64,000 bases of DNA, from positions 31,691,732-31,755,731 of the forward strand of contig NC_088304.1 of NCBI RefSeq assembly GCF_032854445.1, in the 5' to 3' direction. Below the pieces are notes generated by a model. It worked only from the letters and a program-made list of their open reading frames with translations, had not been told where the DNA came from and did not search any database. This DNA comes from Liolophura sinensis (taxonomy: Eukaryota; Mollusca; Polyplacophora; Chitonida; Chitonidae). Below are positions 24,001 through 39,000 of this stretch, one piece after another (positions within the stretch are counted from its first letter, which is position 1; the number at the start of each line of letters is the position of its first letter). The position numbers and the translations under genes were made by a program.

Positions 24001-27000
24001 CTCACCAACATTACAGATCTCTGCACTACCAAATCTCACACCATTAGGGTTCAGCTTACTGTATAGCACTGAGGTAACTGGGTAAGAGCAAGTGTTACTC
24101 ACCAACATTATAGATCTCTGCACTACAAAATCTCACACCATTACAGTTCAGCTTACTGTATAGCACTGAGGTAACTGGGAAAGAGCAAGTGTTACTCACC
24201 AACATTATAGATCTCTGCACTACCAAATCTCACACCATTACGGTTCAGCTTACTGTATAGCCCTGAGGTAACTGGGTAAGAGCAAGTGTTACTCACCAAC
24301 ATTAGAGATCTCTGCACTACCAAATCTCACACCATTACAGTTCAGCTTACTGTATAGCACTGAGGTAACTGGGTAAGAGCAAGTGTTACTCACCAACATT
24401 AGAGATCTCTGCACTACCAAACCTCACACCATTCCAGTTCAGCTTACTGTATAGCACTGAGGTAACTGGGAAAGAGCAAGTGTTACTCACCAACATTAGA
24501 GATCTCTGCACTACCAAACCTCACACCATTACGGTTCAGCTTACTGTATAGCACTGAGGTAACTGGGAAAGAGCAAGTGTTACTCACCAACATTACAGAT
24601 CTCTGCACTACCAAATCTCACACCATTACAGTTCAGCTTACTGTATAGCACTGAGGTAACTGGGAAAGAGCAAGTGTTACTCACCAACATTAGAGATCTC
24701 TGCACTACCAAATCTCACACCATTACGGTTCAGCTTACTGTATAGCACTGAGGTAACTGGGAAAGAGCAAGTGTTACTCACCAACATTAGAGATCTCTGC
24801 ACTACCAAATCTCACACCATTACGGTTCAGCTTACTGTATAGCACTGAGGTAACTGGGTAAGAGCAAGTGTTACTCACCAACATTAGAGATCTCTGCACT
24901 ACCAAACCTCACACCATAGGGTTCAGCTTACTGTATAGCACTGAGGTAACTGGGTAAGAGCAAGTGTTACTCACCAACATTAGAGATCTCTGCACTACCA
25001 AACCTCACACCATTACGGTTCAGCTTACTGTATAGCACTGAGTAACTGGGTAAGAGCAAGTGTCACTCACCAACATTAGAGATCTCTGCACTACCAAATC
25101 TCACACCATTACGGTTCAGCTTACTGTATAGCACTGAGGTAACTGGGTAAGAGCAAGTGTTACTCACCAACATTACAAATCTCTCCACTACCAAATCTCA
25201 CACCATTACGGTTCAGCTTACTGTATAGCACTGAGGTAACTGGGTAAGAGCAAGTGTTACTCACCAACATTAGAGATCTCTGCACTACCAAACCCTCACA
25301 CCATTAGGGTTCAGCTTACTGTATAGCACTGAGGTAACTGGGAAAGAGCAAGTGTTACTCACCAACATTAGAGATCTCTGCACTACCAAACCTCACACCA
25401 TTACGGTTCAGCTTACTGTATAGCACTGAGGTAACTGGGAAAGAGCAAGTGTTACTCACCAACATTAGAGATCTCTGCACTACCAAACCTCACACCATTA
25501 CGGTTCAGCTTACTGTATAGCACTGAGGTAACTGGGTAAGAGCAAGTGTTACTCACCAACATTAGAGATCTCTGCACACCAAATCTCACACCATTAGGGT
25601 TCAGCTTACTGTATAGCACTGAGGTAACTGGGTAAGAGCAAGTGTTACTCCACCAACATTAGAGATCTCTGCACAACCAAATCTCACACCATTAGGGTTC
25701 AGCTTACTGTATAGCACTGAGGTAACTGGGTAAGAGCAAGTGTTACTCACCAACATTAGAGATCTCTGCACTACCAAATCTCACACCATTACAGTTCAGC
25801 TTACTGTATAGCACTGAGGTAACTGGGTAAGAGCAAGTGTTACTCACCAACATTACAGATCTCTGCACTACCAAATCTCACACCATTACGGTTCAGCTTA
25901 CTGTATAGCACTGAGGTAACTGTGAAAGAGCAAGTGTTACTCACCAACATTAGAGATCTCTGCACAACCAAATCTCACACCATTAGGGTTCAGCTTACTG
26001 TATAGCACTGAGGTAACTGGGTAAGAGCAAGTGTTACTCACCAACATTAGAGATCTCTGCACTACCAAATCTCACACCATTACAGTTCAGCTTACTGTAT
26101 AGCACTGAGGTAACTGGGTAAGAGCAAGTGTTACTCACCAACATTAGAGATCTCTGCACTACCAAACCTCACACCATTAGGGTTCAGCTTACTGTATAGC
26201 ACTGAGGTAACTGGGTAAGAGCAAGTGTTACTCACCAACATTACAGATCTCTGCACTACCAAACCTCACACCATTACGGTTCAGCTTACTGTATAGCACT
26301 GAGGTAACTGGGTAAGAGCAAGTGTTACTCACCAACATTACAGATCTCTGCACTACCAAACCTCACACCATTACGGTTCAGCTTACTGTATAGCACTGAG
26401 GTAACTGGGTAAGAGCAAGTGTTACTCACCAACATTAGAGATCTCTGCACTACCAAACCTCACACCATTACGGTTCAGCTTACTGTATAGCACTGAGGTA
26501 ACTGGGTAAGAGCAAGTGTTACTCACCAACATTAGAGATCTCTGCACTACCAAACCTCACACCATTACGGTTCAGCTTACTGTATAGCACTGAGGTAACT
26601 GGGTAAGAGCAAGTGTTACTCACCAACATTAGAGATCTCTGCACTACCAAATCTCACACCATTACGGTTCAGCTTACTGTATAGCACTGAGGTAACTGGG
26701 TAAGAGCAAGTGTTACTCACCAACATTATAGATCTCTGCACTACCAAATCTCACACCATTAGGGTTCAGGGTGCCATCACTGTCAAGAACAAAGGAGACA
26801 GGCAAAGATATGATGTAATCCAATGCCAAAAAAACCAATTCACATTTCATAAAACCACCAAAGTCCTGCCATCACTCAAGTATCATGCCAAAGTCACCAA
26901 ACCTGAGTTGTCAGGCCAGGCAGCACCGAAAAAGTCAGAAAAACAGTCAATACAGGCACAGGACAAATTCCAGATGGAGTGGGGGGAGGGGGGGGGGGAG

Positions 27001-30000
27001 GGGGAGAATAATGATTTTGTGTATTTTAAACTGTAATTTGGAAGATTTGCTGGCAGGCTTACACTGTATTTCATCATTATACAACATTATAAAACATTTT
27101 AGTGCAAAAAAGGTGAATTTTAACACACTAACAGTGAGGACATGATTTGTTCAGCACTGTATGCATGTGTGCCTCCCACCCAGTCACATTATAGGGTCAA
27201 CCAGTCCTGCTTTCTTTTAACTTCTCACTGATGAGTACCAAATGAGGCAGCAAAAAGTATCATTTTTAAAGTTTTTGGTGTTACCCAGCCAGAGTTTGAT
27301 CCCTGACACTGTAACCATTAAGCCACCAAAGTACATACACATAACAGCATGTGTAAATATTGTCCGAGACACTCACCTTCTTCCCAGCATGACGATGCCT
27401 CCTGTAACAGGGTTGATCATACAGTGATCTCCATGTGCCCACACACCTGGGGACGATGAACGCACTGATTTTCTTTCATGTTTTTTTTTTCTTATAAATA
27501 ATTTAATGATGCAATAGCGCAAACTGTATTACAATTGACAAAAACATAAAAATGGTTTGCGAAGAGACTACTTTAGAATTTCAGTATTTAAATGCACTTA
27601 ATTCTATGCAAGAATATCTTCCTGCACACCAAAATGCAACAAGCAAAATACAGTGCTAAATAACATAAACAGAAACAAGTAAACAAGCAAAATATATGCT
27701 TCAAACATTCACACAAACATCCAAGACTTTCATTTACAAATACAGGAACAAATTTTTTTTGCTAGACAAAATCAGATCACCGTACCTGGATATTTGAAAA
27801 GTAGGCCTTTTTGTACTTCACACCTTCCGGGTCATTCCAAAAGGTCACTGGCATGGACGGAAAGGGTTTGGTGCACACCAGTTCCCCACCTTCCCCATTA
27901 GTGGACTTGCCTAAGTGAGAAGAAAAAAGATTATTCATTTACAGGGGGTCTAAAGTGGCCTTATCATTACTTCAGTCACACTGCAACAAAGTTTCTCCTT
28001 TCACAGCAGGCTGATCCTAATGCTGATATATTTAGTGTTGCCTCACACTAATATCATTGCGTCACTGCCTCACGGTAATATCATTACTTCAGTCATAATA
28101 CCACCAAGTTTCTCCTTTTACAGCAGGCTGATCCTAATGCTGATATATTTAGTGTTGCCTCACACTAATATCATTGCCTCACTGCCTCACGGTAATATCA
28201 TTACTTCAGTCATAATACCACCAAGTTTCTCCTTTTACAGCAGGCTGATCCTAATGCTGATATATTTAGTGTTGCCTCGCACTAATATCATTGCCTCACT
28301 GCCTCACGGTAATATCATTACTTCAGTCATAATACCACCAAGTTTCTCCTTTTACAGCAGGCTGATCCTAATGCTGATATATTTAGTGTTGCCTCGCACT
28401 AATATCATTGCCTCACTACCTACGGTAAAATCATTACTTCAGTCATAACGCCACAAAATTTCTCTTTTCACAGCAGGCTGATCCTAATGCTGACATATTT
28501 GGTGCTGCCTCACACCAATATCATTGCCTCACTACCTCATGGTAAAATCATCACTTCAGTCATAACGCCACAAAATTTCTCTTTTCACAGCAGGCTGATC
28601 TTAATGCTGACATATTTGGTGCTGCCTCACACTAATATCATTGCCTCACACCAATATCATTGCCTCACTACCTCACAGTAAAATCATGACTTCAGTCATA
28701 ATGCCACAAAGTTTCTCCTTTTACAGCAGGCTGATCCTAATGCTGATATATTTCGTGTTGCCTCGCACTAATATCATTTCCTCACTGCCTCACTGTAATA
28801 TCATTACTTCAGTCAAAATGCAACAAAGTTTCTCCTTTCACAGCAGGCTGATCCTAATGCTGATATATTTAGTGTTGCCTCACACTAATATCATTGCCTC
28901 ACTGCCTCACGGTAATATCATTACTTCAGTCATAATGCCACACAGTTTCTCCTTCTACAGCAGGCTGATCCTAATGCTGATATATTTAGTGTTGCCTCGC
29001 ACTAATATCATTTCCTCACTGCCTCACTGTAATATCATTACTTCAGTCAAAATGCAACAAAGTTTCTCCTTTCACAGCAGGCTGATCCTAATGCTGATAT
29101 ATTTAGTGCTGCCTCACTACTATATCAGACAGCAGATATGATGGTCCATCTATTTACAACATATTTACTGACACAAGGGAAACCCTTACCTGAAACCTGC
29201 ATATGGGTTGAGATCTCCAAGCATTCTAACAAGTGTAAATTTTGTTCTTATTTTGAAAACATTTGATAAGCTAACATAACACACAAGACTCTTCATGTTC
29301 TTTAACAGGAAGAATACAAGTGCCTTACCATTCTCCCCCCAGCTTGACATGGCACAACCCAGAAGACAGCATTGGATTTCACCCTGTAGACTGGAAGTGT
29401 CCAATTTGGACCCATAAAACAGGCAATGATGTCTGTGCCACCTGATGAAAACAAAAGAAATTTGTGACCAATGGGCTGATTTATATATCAGTGGGAGAAT
29501 CCAGGCCTTGGAATATGTACCTGAAAAATACATCATTAAACAAAAAATACATCAAAAAAAAAAAAAAGGTCTTGTTGAATACTGTTCTCACATTGTGTTA
29601 TTTTGTCACATTGTTAATTTCTGTGTTATTTAGTTTACATAATTTCTGTGTGATTTACCTAATTCCTGTATTATTTACCTAATTTCTGTTTTACGTACCT
29701 CACATAATTTCTGTGTTATTTATCTAATTCTGTGTTATTTACCTAAAAAAAATTGAGTTTTTGGGGGTTTTGACTGGCCATTCGAAGTTATCAAATTGAA
29801 TATTTTTGTACTATCCTTCACTGTATAAAGCAATTATCACTACCTACACATGAACTAAAGTTTGCGTCCTAGTTGACACTGCAAACTGATATTCAGCGCA
29901 CATAACAGTTAATGTTACAGGTATTCCAGGATACCAGTCAGTGGAGTTTGAGGACCTGCAGAGAAAGCTTAAAACTTGAAGCAGTCTAGACTGACTGAAA

Positions 30001-33000
30001 CTCACAACAATGGGCAATTTGTCTTAGGTGACATCACTTTTAAAAAATATTAATGAATAGTCATGAATCAAGACAGAATGGTCATGCAGTAATGGCTTAT
30101 GGAATATGTGTGAATATCAGTCTGTAAAAAAACGTCAAAAATGATCCAAAGAAAAAAAAAACATTTGACAAAATCAAAAATCATGAGACAGCGTACATGT
30201 ATACTAGAAACCAATCTGAATAGTGCATCCAGCTGAATGCTGCGTGCATTATCTAAATTCTATCTGCATTATCCTTACTTGTCATAATAAACCAAGATTT
30301 CAAGCAACAAAATTGTCTGACCTGACAGGGTACTAGTCACGCAAAATTTACCTGGAAAATCAGCCACCAATCCTGAGTAAGTCAAGAAATCAACAAATTG
30401 TGAATTACCCCATATAGTATTAACTATAATGATTTCTAAATAGAGAGGCTACAAATTTAGAGAGATGCAATACAGCGCTATATCTACATCAATACGACTG
30501 GATCTCAACGGCCTGACGTCCTGTCAATCACACATCTCCTAGTTCAGTCTCTGAACAAAAACACGCTTTTATAGTGAATCGATGTCAGTGTTTAGTGTTC
30601 ATATCTGGAAAAGTTTTTAATTCCCCTGCTATAATAAGCCTTTTATCAAACTTCAGACTCTCGAAAACGAAACCTGGAAGCAAACTGCGTGTTAACCTTC
30701 AATGGAGCTAAAGATATTAGCGCCACCTGACGGAAGGGGGAGGAAACCAGTCAGACTGAGTGCACTCATATGCAGTCAGTTGCGCTACTTTAATGTTAAA
30801 AACCAAGCGATCAGAAGCCAAATTAGGTCAAATTATTCATGAGGAGAGATTTGGCATGGTCAAAGCAGCTACTATGTGTCACGTTTGATTACATGCACCC
30901 CACTACTTCCAAAAATTGGCTTCTTACATCTAATCAATGCAGAGGTTCACGAAGATTTCCGTACAAGGAAGATAGCTCCTAATGCAGACAGATTGCTTCG
31001 CAGAACTTTAAATATGTTCAAATTGAGCTTATGTACAATATTGAATATTTCCTTCAAAAAAAAAAACAACCTTAAATTGAATAAATATAACCAGTTATTG
31101 AGTTTTTTATTCAATGGACAGATCGAATACCAGACCGAATCTATAAACCCCTGAATTGTTATTCACCTGATTTCTGTGATATTTACCTGACTTTTATCTT
31201 ATTTACCTGATATAGAAGCCAGGAGAAGGTCTTTCTTAATCTCCCTATAAACTAGTCATATGACTGAGGCTTCAGAGGGGATCCCGTAGACATGATCATC
31301 TTGAGGCTCTTGAGGCTGTGGGTCATGCCTGGAATGTCAATAGGAATGAAACTTAAAAATGACTCAGTAATCTGGCCAAATATCTGAAAACACAAAGACA
31401 TAATTTAGGTGAAGTAAATTATGTGACAGTTGAGTCAAATCAGAATTTATGGGCAACAATATCTTGTACAGTGCCTTGTATGATAGAACTTTTAACCACT
31501 GCATGCAGAACGCAACCTTAGGCTGACAAACAGGTAATGTGAGAAACTATAATGTAAGTGATGTATATACCATAAAAAATATGAAAAAAAAAAATTAAAT
31601 AAACAAGCACAGCAAAGTGGGGCTCATTTGATTGGCGTGCGTAAACAAAATTTTACCTGGTTTGGCTCCCTTTTCTTCTAACACAGACAACCATTTTGCA
31701 CCAGTTCCCAGCATGGTGATTCTGAAACAGCAGCAACATTAAATAGATTGAGTGAGTGAGTGCGTGCTTGGGGCTTAACATCACACTTAACAATTTTTCA
31801 GTCATATGACGACGAAGGAGTCCTCAGAGTGCATGTAATGTGCCTCGCTGTTGCAGGATGGATTTGCACCGCTCTCTCATCTATTGCTGCTTCACTGAGA
31901 CGCCTTACCGAAGGCAAGTAAGCCACCCCACCCAAGCCATTATACAGATACAAGTCAACCAGTCGTTGCACTATCCCCTTCATGCTTAATGCCAAGCGAG
32001 GAAGCTATAACTTTCTCTTTTAAAGTTTTAGGTGTGACCCAACCCAGGACTGACTTTGGATCTCCTGTCTCCAAAGCAGATGCTCTACTAACTCAGCCAT
32101 CGGGGCTGTTCAACACTAAATAGAAAACAAGAGTAAAAATTCACCTTTTTCAGCTTTCCTCTAACATTTCATCTAACTACTTTTGTTGTAAGATTCACTA
32201 GTCTGTTTTCCAAACGCCTGAAGTCAATATCAACAGAACAAAAATCATGCCTAACCTTGCTCCTTTGTCTACTACAAATTTTGATGCGAGACCACAGTCA
32301 GCCTACCACATTCCCAGACAATCCAGACCAGCTAGGTGAATTGTAGGTAAAGAAGACACAGGGAATTACCAACAACTGGAGATAACTATGGAACTATACA
32401 TATACCTGATAGATTTATTTATTTATTTGATTGATGTTTTACGCCGAGTACAGAACCCGGAGAAACCCACAACCATCTGCAGGTTGATGACAGACCTTCC
32501 CACATACGGCCGGAGAGAGACACACAGCGACCGCATTGGTGAGAGGCTCCTGGGTCATTCTGCTGCGCTGGCACACTAACTGCCACAAAGGCCCCCCTGT
32601 GCCTGATAGAAACTGGAGATTAAAATACCCAGGTAAGTTAAAATAATAAAAAAATAATAAAAAAAAGCAGAAACAGGTCTAACTTTACAACAAGCTAACT
32701 TGTGATGCCTTGTACAACCACATTTAGGTTTAATGGTATGCTGAAGCATATGTGTTACTTTTGAGAACGGTGTTTGGGGAAAGTACCCTGCTGTTCGTAC
32801 GGCCGTCTCTGTTACTTCAGCACACCATCAAATATAACACTTTCCACCTCACATGGTAAAACTGAGCTCAAGGAAGAGAATTTCACAATACACACAAGTA
32901 TGTGCACACATGTACAAACCTTTCACCAAACATCCCCTTACCGGTGCGTATTTTACAGGTGTATGCAAAAACGTACCCAATTTCATCCACCAAATCCCAG

Positions 33001-36000
33001 AGTACGTTGACATGAGGGATAAGTGGCGAGCCATCGTATAGGACAACAGATGCTCCGACAGCAAGACTGGATACCAACCAGTTCCACATCATCCAACCAG
33101 CCTGAAATTACCAAGGAAACAGAGATGAGCAATCAAATAGACAACAGACACTCCCACAGCAAGACTGGACACCAACCAGTTCTACATCATCCAACCAGCC
33201 TGACATTACCAAAGTAACAGAGGTGAGCAATCAAATAGACAACAGATGCTCCAACACCTCCTCTCTGTTAATCCACCAAATCCCAGAGTACGTTGACATG
33301 AGGGATAAGTGGCGAGCCATAGTATAGGACAACAGATGCTCGACAGCAAGACTGGACACAAACCAGTTCCACATCATCCAACCAGCCTGAAATTACCAAG
33401 GAAACAGAGATGAGCAATCAAATAGACAACAGACACTCCCACAGCAAGACTGGACACCAACCAGTTCTATATCATCCAACCAGCCTGAAATTACCAAAGT
33501 AACAGAGGTGAGGCAATCATATAGACAACACACGCTCCCACGGCAAGTCTGGACACCAACCAGTTCTACATCATCCCAGGCCAGCCTGAAATTACCAAAG
33601 TAACAGAGGTGAGCAATCAAATAGACAACAGACGCTCCAACACCTCCTCTCTGTTAACACTATAGTAATGAGAGGGACGGCAGGTGCGTTACCAAATGCT
33701 GGTTCACTCTTCTTTGTTTAACACTATAGTAATGCCAGGACAGCAGGTGTTTTACCAAATGCTGGTTCACTCCTATCTGTTAACACTATAGTAATGAGAG
33801 GACGGCAGGTGTTTTACCAAATGCTGGTCACTCCTCTCCGTTAACACTATAGTAATGAGAGGAGGGCAGGTGAATTACCAAATGCTGGTTCACTACTCCC
33901 TGTTAACACTATAGCAATGAGAGGACGGCAGGTGTGTTACCAAATGCTGGTTCACTCTTCTCTGTTTAACACTATAGTAATGCCAGGACAGCAGGTGTTT
34001 TACCAAATGCTGGTTCACTCCTCTCTGTTAACACTATAGCAATGAGAGGACAGCAGGTGTTTTACCAAATGCTGGTTCACTCCTCTCTGTTAACACTGTA
34101 GTAATGCCAGGACAGCAGGTGTTTTACCAAATGCTGGTTCACTCCTCTCTGTTAACACTGTAGTAATGAGAGGTTGGCAGGTGTGTTACCAAATGCTGGT
34201 TCACTACTCCCTGTTAACACTATAGCAATGCCAGGACAGCAGGTGTTTTTACCAAATGCTGGTTCACTCCTCTCTGTTAACACTGTAGTAATGAGAGGTT
34301 GGCAGGTGTGTTACCAAATGCTGGTTCACTGCTCTCTGTCAAACACTATAGTAATGAGAGGACGGCAGGTGTGTTACCAAATGCTGGTCACTCCTCTCTG
34401 TTAAAACTATAGAAATGAGAGGAGGGCTGGTGTGTTACCAAATGCTGGTTCACTACTCCCTGTTAACACTATAGCAATGAGAGGACGGCAGGTGTGTTAC
34501 CAAATGCTGGTTCACTACTCCCTGTTAACACTATAGCAATGAGAGGAGGGCTGGTGTGTTACCAAATGCTGGTTCACTACTCCCTGTTAACACTATAGTA
34601 ATGAGAGGACGGCTGGTGTGTTACCAAATGCTGGTTCACTACTCCCTGTTAACACTATAGCAATGAGAGGACGGCAGGTGTGTTACCAAATGCTGGTTCA
34701 CTACTCCCTGTTAACACTATAGCAATGCCAGGACAGCAGGTGTTTTACCAAATGCTGGTTCACTCCTCTCTGTTAACAATATAGTAATGGGAGGACGGCT
34801 GGTGTGTTACTAAATGCTGGTTCACTTCTCTGTTAACACTATAGTAATGAGAGGAGGGCAGGTGAATTACCAAATGCTGGTTCACTACTCCCTGTTAACA
34901 CTATAGCAATGAGAGGAGGGCAGGTGCATTACCAAATGCTGGTTCACTCCTATCTGTTAACACTATAGTAATGAGAGGACGGCAGGTGTTTTACCAAATG
35001 CTGGTCACTCCTCTCCGTTAACACTATAGTAATGAGAGGAGGGCTGGTGTGTTACCAAATGCTGGTTCACTACTCCCTGTTAACACTATAGCAATGAGAG
35101 GACGGCAGGTGCGTTACCAAATGCTGGTTCACTCTTCTCTGTTTAACACTATAGTAATGCCAGGACAGCAGGTGTTTTACCAAATGCTGGTTCACTCCTC
35201 TCTGTTAACACTATAGTAATGAGAGGACGGCAGGTGTGTTTACCAAATGCTGGTTCACTACTCCCTGTTAACACTTATAGCAATGCCAGGACAGCAGGTG
35301 TTTTACCAATGCTGGTTCACTCCTCTCTGTTAACACTGTAGTAATGAGAGGTTGGCAGGTGTGTTACCAAATGCTGGTTCACTGCTCTCTGTCAACACTA
35401 TAGTAATGAGAGGACAGCAGGTGTGTTACTAAATGCTGGTCACTCCTCTCTGTCAACACTATAGTAATGAGAGGACAGCAGGTGTGTTACCAAATGCTGG
35501 TTCACTACTCCCTGTTAACACTATAGCAATGAGAGGACGGCAGGTGTGTTACCAAATGCTGGTTCACTACTCCCTGTTAACACTATAGCAATGAGAGGAG
35601 GGCTGGTGTGTTACCAAATGCTGGTTCACTACTCCCTGTTAACACTATAGCAATGAGAGGACGGCAGGTGTGTTACCAAATGCTGGTTCACTACTCCCTG
35701 TTAACACTATAGCAATGCCAGGACAGCAGGTGTTTTACCAAATGCTGGTCACTCCTCTCTGTTAAAACTATAGAAATGAGAGGAGGGCTGGTGTGTTACC
35801 AAATGCTGGTTCACTACTCCCTGTTAACACTATAGCAATGAGAGGACGGCAGGTGTGTTACCAAATGCTGGTTCACTACTCCCTGTTAACACTATAGCAA
35901 TGAGAGGAGGGCTGGTGTGTTACCAAATGCTGGTTCACTACTCCCTGTTAACACTATAGCAATGAGAGGACGGCAGGTGTGTTACCAAATGCTGGTTCAC

Positions 36001-39000
36001 TACTCCCTGTTAACACTATAGCAATGAGAGGACGGCAGGCGTGTTACCAAATGCTGGTTCACTACTCCCTGTTAACACTATAGCAATGAGAGGAGGGCTG
36101 GTGTGTTACCAAATGCTGGTTCACTACTCCCTGTTAACACTATAGCAATAAGAGGACGGCAGGTGTGTTACCAAATGCTGGTTCACTACTCTCTGTTAAC
36201 ACTATAGTAATGCCAGGACAGCAGGTGTTTTACCACATGCTGGTTCACTCCTCTCTGTTAACAATATAGTAATGAGAGGACGGCTGGTGTGTTACTAAAT
36301 GCTGGTTCACTCCTCTCTGTTAACACTATAGTAATGAGAGGAGGGCAGGTTGAATTACCAAATGCTGGTTCACTACTCCCTGTTAACACTATAGCAATGA
36401 GAGGACGGCAGGTGTGTTACCAAATGCTGGTCACTCCTATCTGTTAACACTATAGTAATAAGAGGAGGGCAGGTGCATTACCAAATGCTGGTTCACTACT
36501 CCCTGTTAACACTACAGTAATGAGAGGACGGCAGGTGTGTTATGAAATGCTGGTTCACTTCTCTCTGTTAACACTATAGTAATGAGAGGACAGCAGGTGT
36601 GTTATGAAATGCTGGTTCACTTCTCTCTGTTAACACTATAGTAATGAGAGGACAGCAGGTGTGTTACTTACCGTTGTGTAGTAGAAAATCACATCATCTC
36701 TGGACATGTTTCCTTGTACAATGTGTTCCTCCAAGTGTTTCAGCAAAGTTCCCTGATTAAAACAGAAAAGATGTTTTTTTTTCGCAAAAGTGAATCAAGA
36801 TGTACCAAAGTACGAACAAAATGGGATGAGATGATAAAAGTCGGAAAGGAACAAACTGACATTGCTCCAGAAAAAAATATCCCTCAGCCTTATGGACATC
36901 CCTGAAAATCAACAGGGTGTTTCCTTATGACAAGGCAATGTTGAGCTTGGTCTGAACTGTTCAAGAGACAGACTGATGGGAGAAATGGACCAAACAGTTG
37001 GTCGCAGAATGTTAAAATTTAGTAGCTTTCATCTGCATGCCAAGATGTACATGTCATCTGAGTTTAGTAAACACTGATCTCAAATTTAAACCAAATTCAT
37101 GCTCACTAGCCTATTATAAAATAAAATTCTCACCGCCATCAATGACCTTGAAAAAAAAGGTTAAGGTCAATGAAAAAAGAAAATGTTCTTTTCCTTGACA
37201 AAATGTGAGTTTGGTGAAACTTCAAGAGAACATTCAGAAGTTAGAGCGCTAACAAAACACTCGACAGACGTCAGCAAAGAAAAAAGACAAAAATATGCTA
37301 TTAATTTTTAAAATTATTCTTTCTCTGAAATATTTTTCAATATTTTTTTTATCCCAAATTCTGTAGAAAATATATCGGGAAAGCGGATTATGGATGTCAA
37401 CGTACAAAGCCATACACAACTCGGATATGTCAGCAAAATGACAACTGTTAACTCAATCACTCACCCCAACAGAATGGACCATGCACTTGGGTGCCCCCGT
37501 TGTTCCTGATGAGTACATGATAAACAGCGGGTGGTTGAAGGGCACCTGCTCAAACTCCAGCACTGGGTCTACGGTGTCTTGTGTATCCAGGGACAAAAAC
37601 TCATCCAACAAACAGCTGTCACAGAGAAACGCTGAATCATTAGGCTTAACAGTTTTCAAGTTTACAACACATATTGGTATATATGTGTACCAATATAAGT
37701 GCATTCAACAGTTAACAAAATCGTAACATGATACTTTATGTATAAGTTATGACCAGACTGTGAAAGTTACATGTATTTTCTGAATTTATTTGAAATGCAA
37801 AGTAAATTTCAGTCGTTAACAGGTAGACTGAATGAAACCTGCAGAAGGATGAATGCTTTCACTGACGAACTAAAACATCAAATAATATTTCACTGATGTT
37901 ATTTGATTGACTGATTAACTCTCTGAAAAATATTTATAATACAAAAATGCTTTCAGTCACAGATTAAAAATCAGAGTAAACCACCTGTCCTTGGCAAGTA
38001 AATCACAAACTTTCCCACACTGCACACACAAATTTTTTCCCCTCCGCAGGCCTATCTGAAGATACCTCAAATGACCATAACTTTTATCCATGACTAACTT
38101 ATCCATTTTCCTGATTCTGAGAGTCCATTGATGTTAGAAAACTGTTTGCTTGGAACATTGGATGATATTCTACTGAAAAAGAGAGTGTCAGCTCCAAAAA
38201 TAAAATTTTGTGTCTCTAAAAATGCACTATTGTGGACGACATTTTAGGTCATTTAGGGTATATTATCTGTTAAATTGATGGAAATTAAATTAAATGCCAC
38301 ACACTAGTCCTGAGAAAGGGGCAGAGAGTGAAATCTCAAAATATCCTCTCTGAGGCAGACATTGTACTATCAGATAAAACAGATCCCCTATACAATGGCT
38401 GCCAGCATTGTAGTGGCAGAAATTTGGGCATAACCCAGCATGCCTGGGGAAAACCTTTCACCATCTGCAGGTTGCTGTCATACCTTTTCACTTACAACAG
38501 AAGAAGAGGTTGATTGTGGCCATACATGCTACCTGCTGAACCTTACCTGTTTTTAATTTCATCTAAGTTTAAACTAGATTCAGGTACAAATGGAATAACG
38601 ACAACTTTTTCCAGGTCAGGCAGCCCTGAAAAGGAAAGCCAGAAATTCAGCCAACGCAACTGTGACACTGCATGATGATGGGAAATTAATTCAGCCGAAA
38701 GAGTGTCCATGTGAAACAGTTGCAATCCCTGGTTACACAAATAAGGGGCATGTGGTTAACATTAATTTTCTCAATCTCCAAAATAAACAGGTATGCTTTA
38801 AATTAAGTAAGATACTTTGTCTAGGCATATTATCATCTGTGCAAGGGTTGTCTTTCAAAAACATTCACAGAAGGTCAACCAACCAGTATCCATCAATGCT
38901 CACCTTTGACAACTTGTTGTAACTTCTCCAGGTGATTGTGAACCTTTCCATTATACACCACGGCGTTCACACTGAGGATCAGCTTGGGTTGGATTTGAGA

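Noticed and set aside
23590-26720. CRISPR-like array
   Set aside because: Units are contiguous near-identical 97-mers containing exon sequence, with no alternation of short repeats and unique spacers, in an animal intron.
28020-29141. 142- and 166-codon plus-strand frames with a 39-residue repeat
   Set aside because: Explained by the 117-bp array in AACS intron 13.
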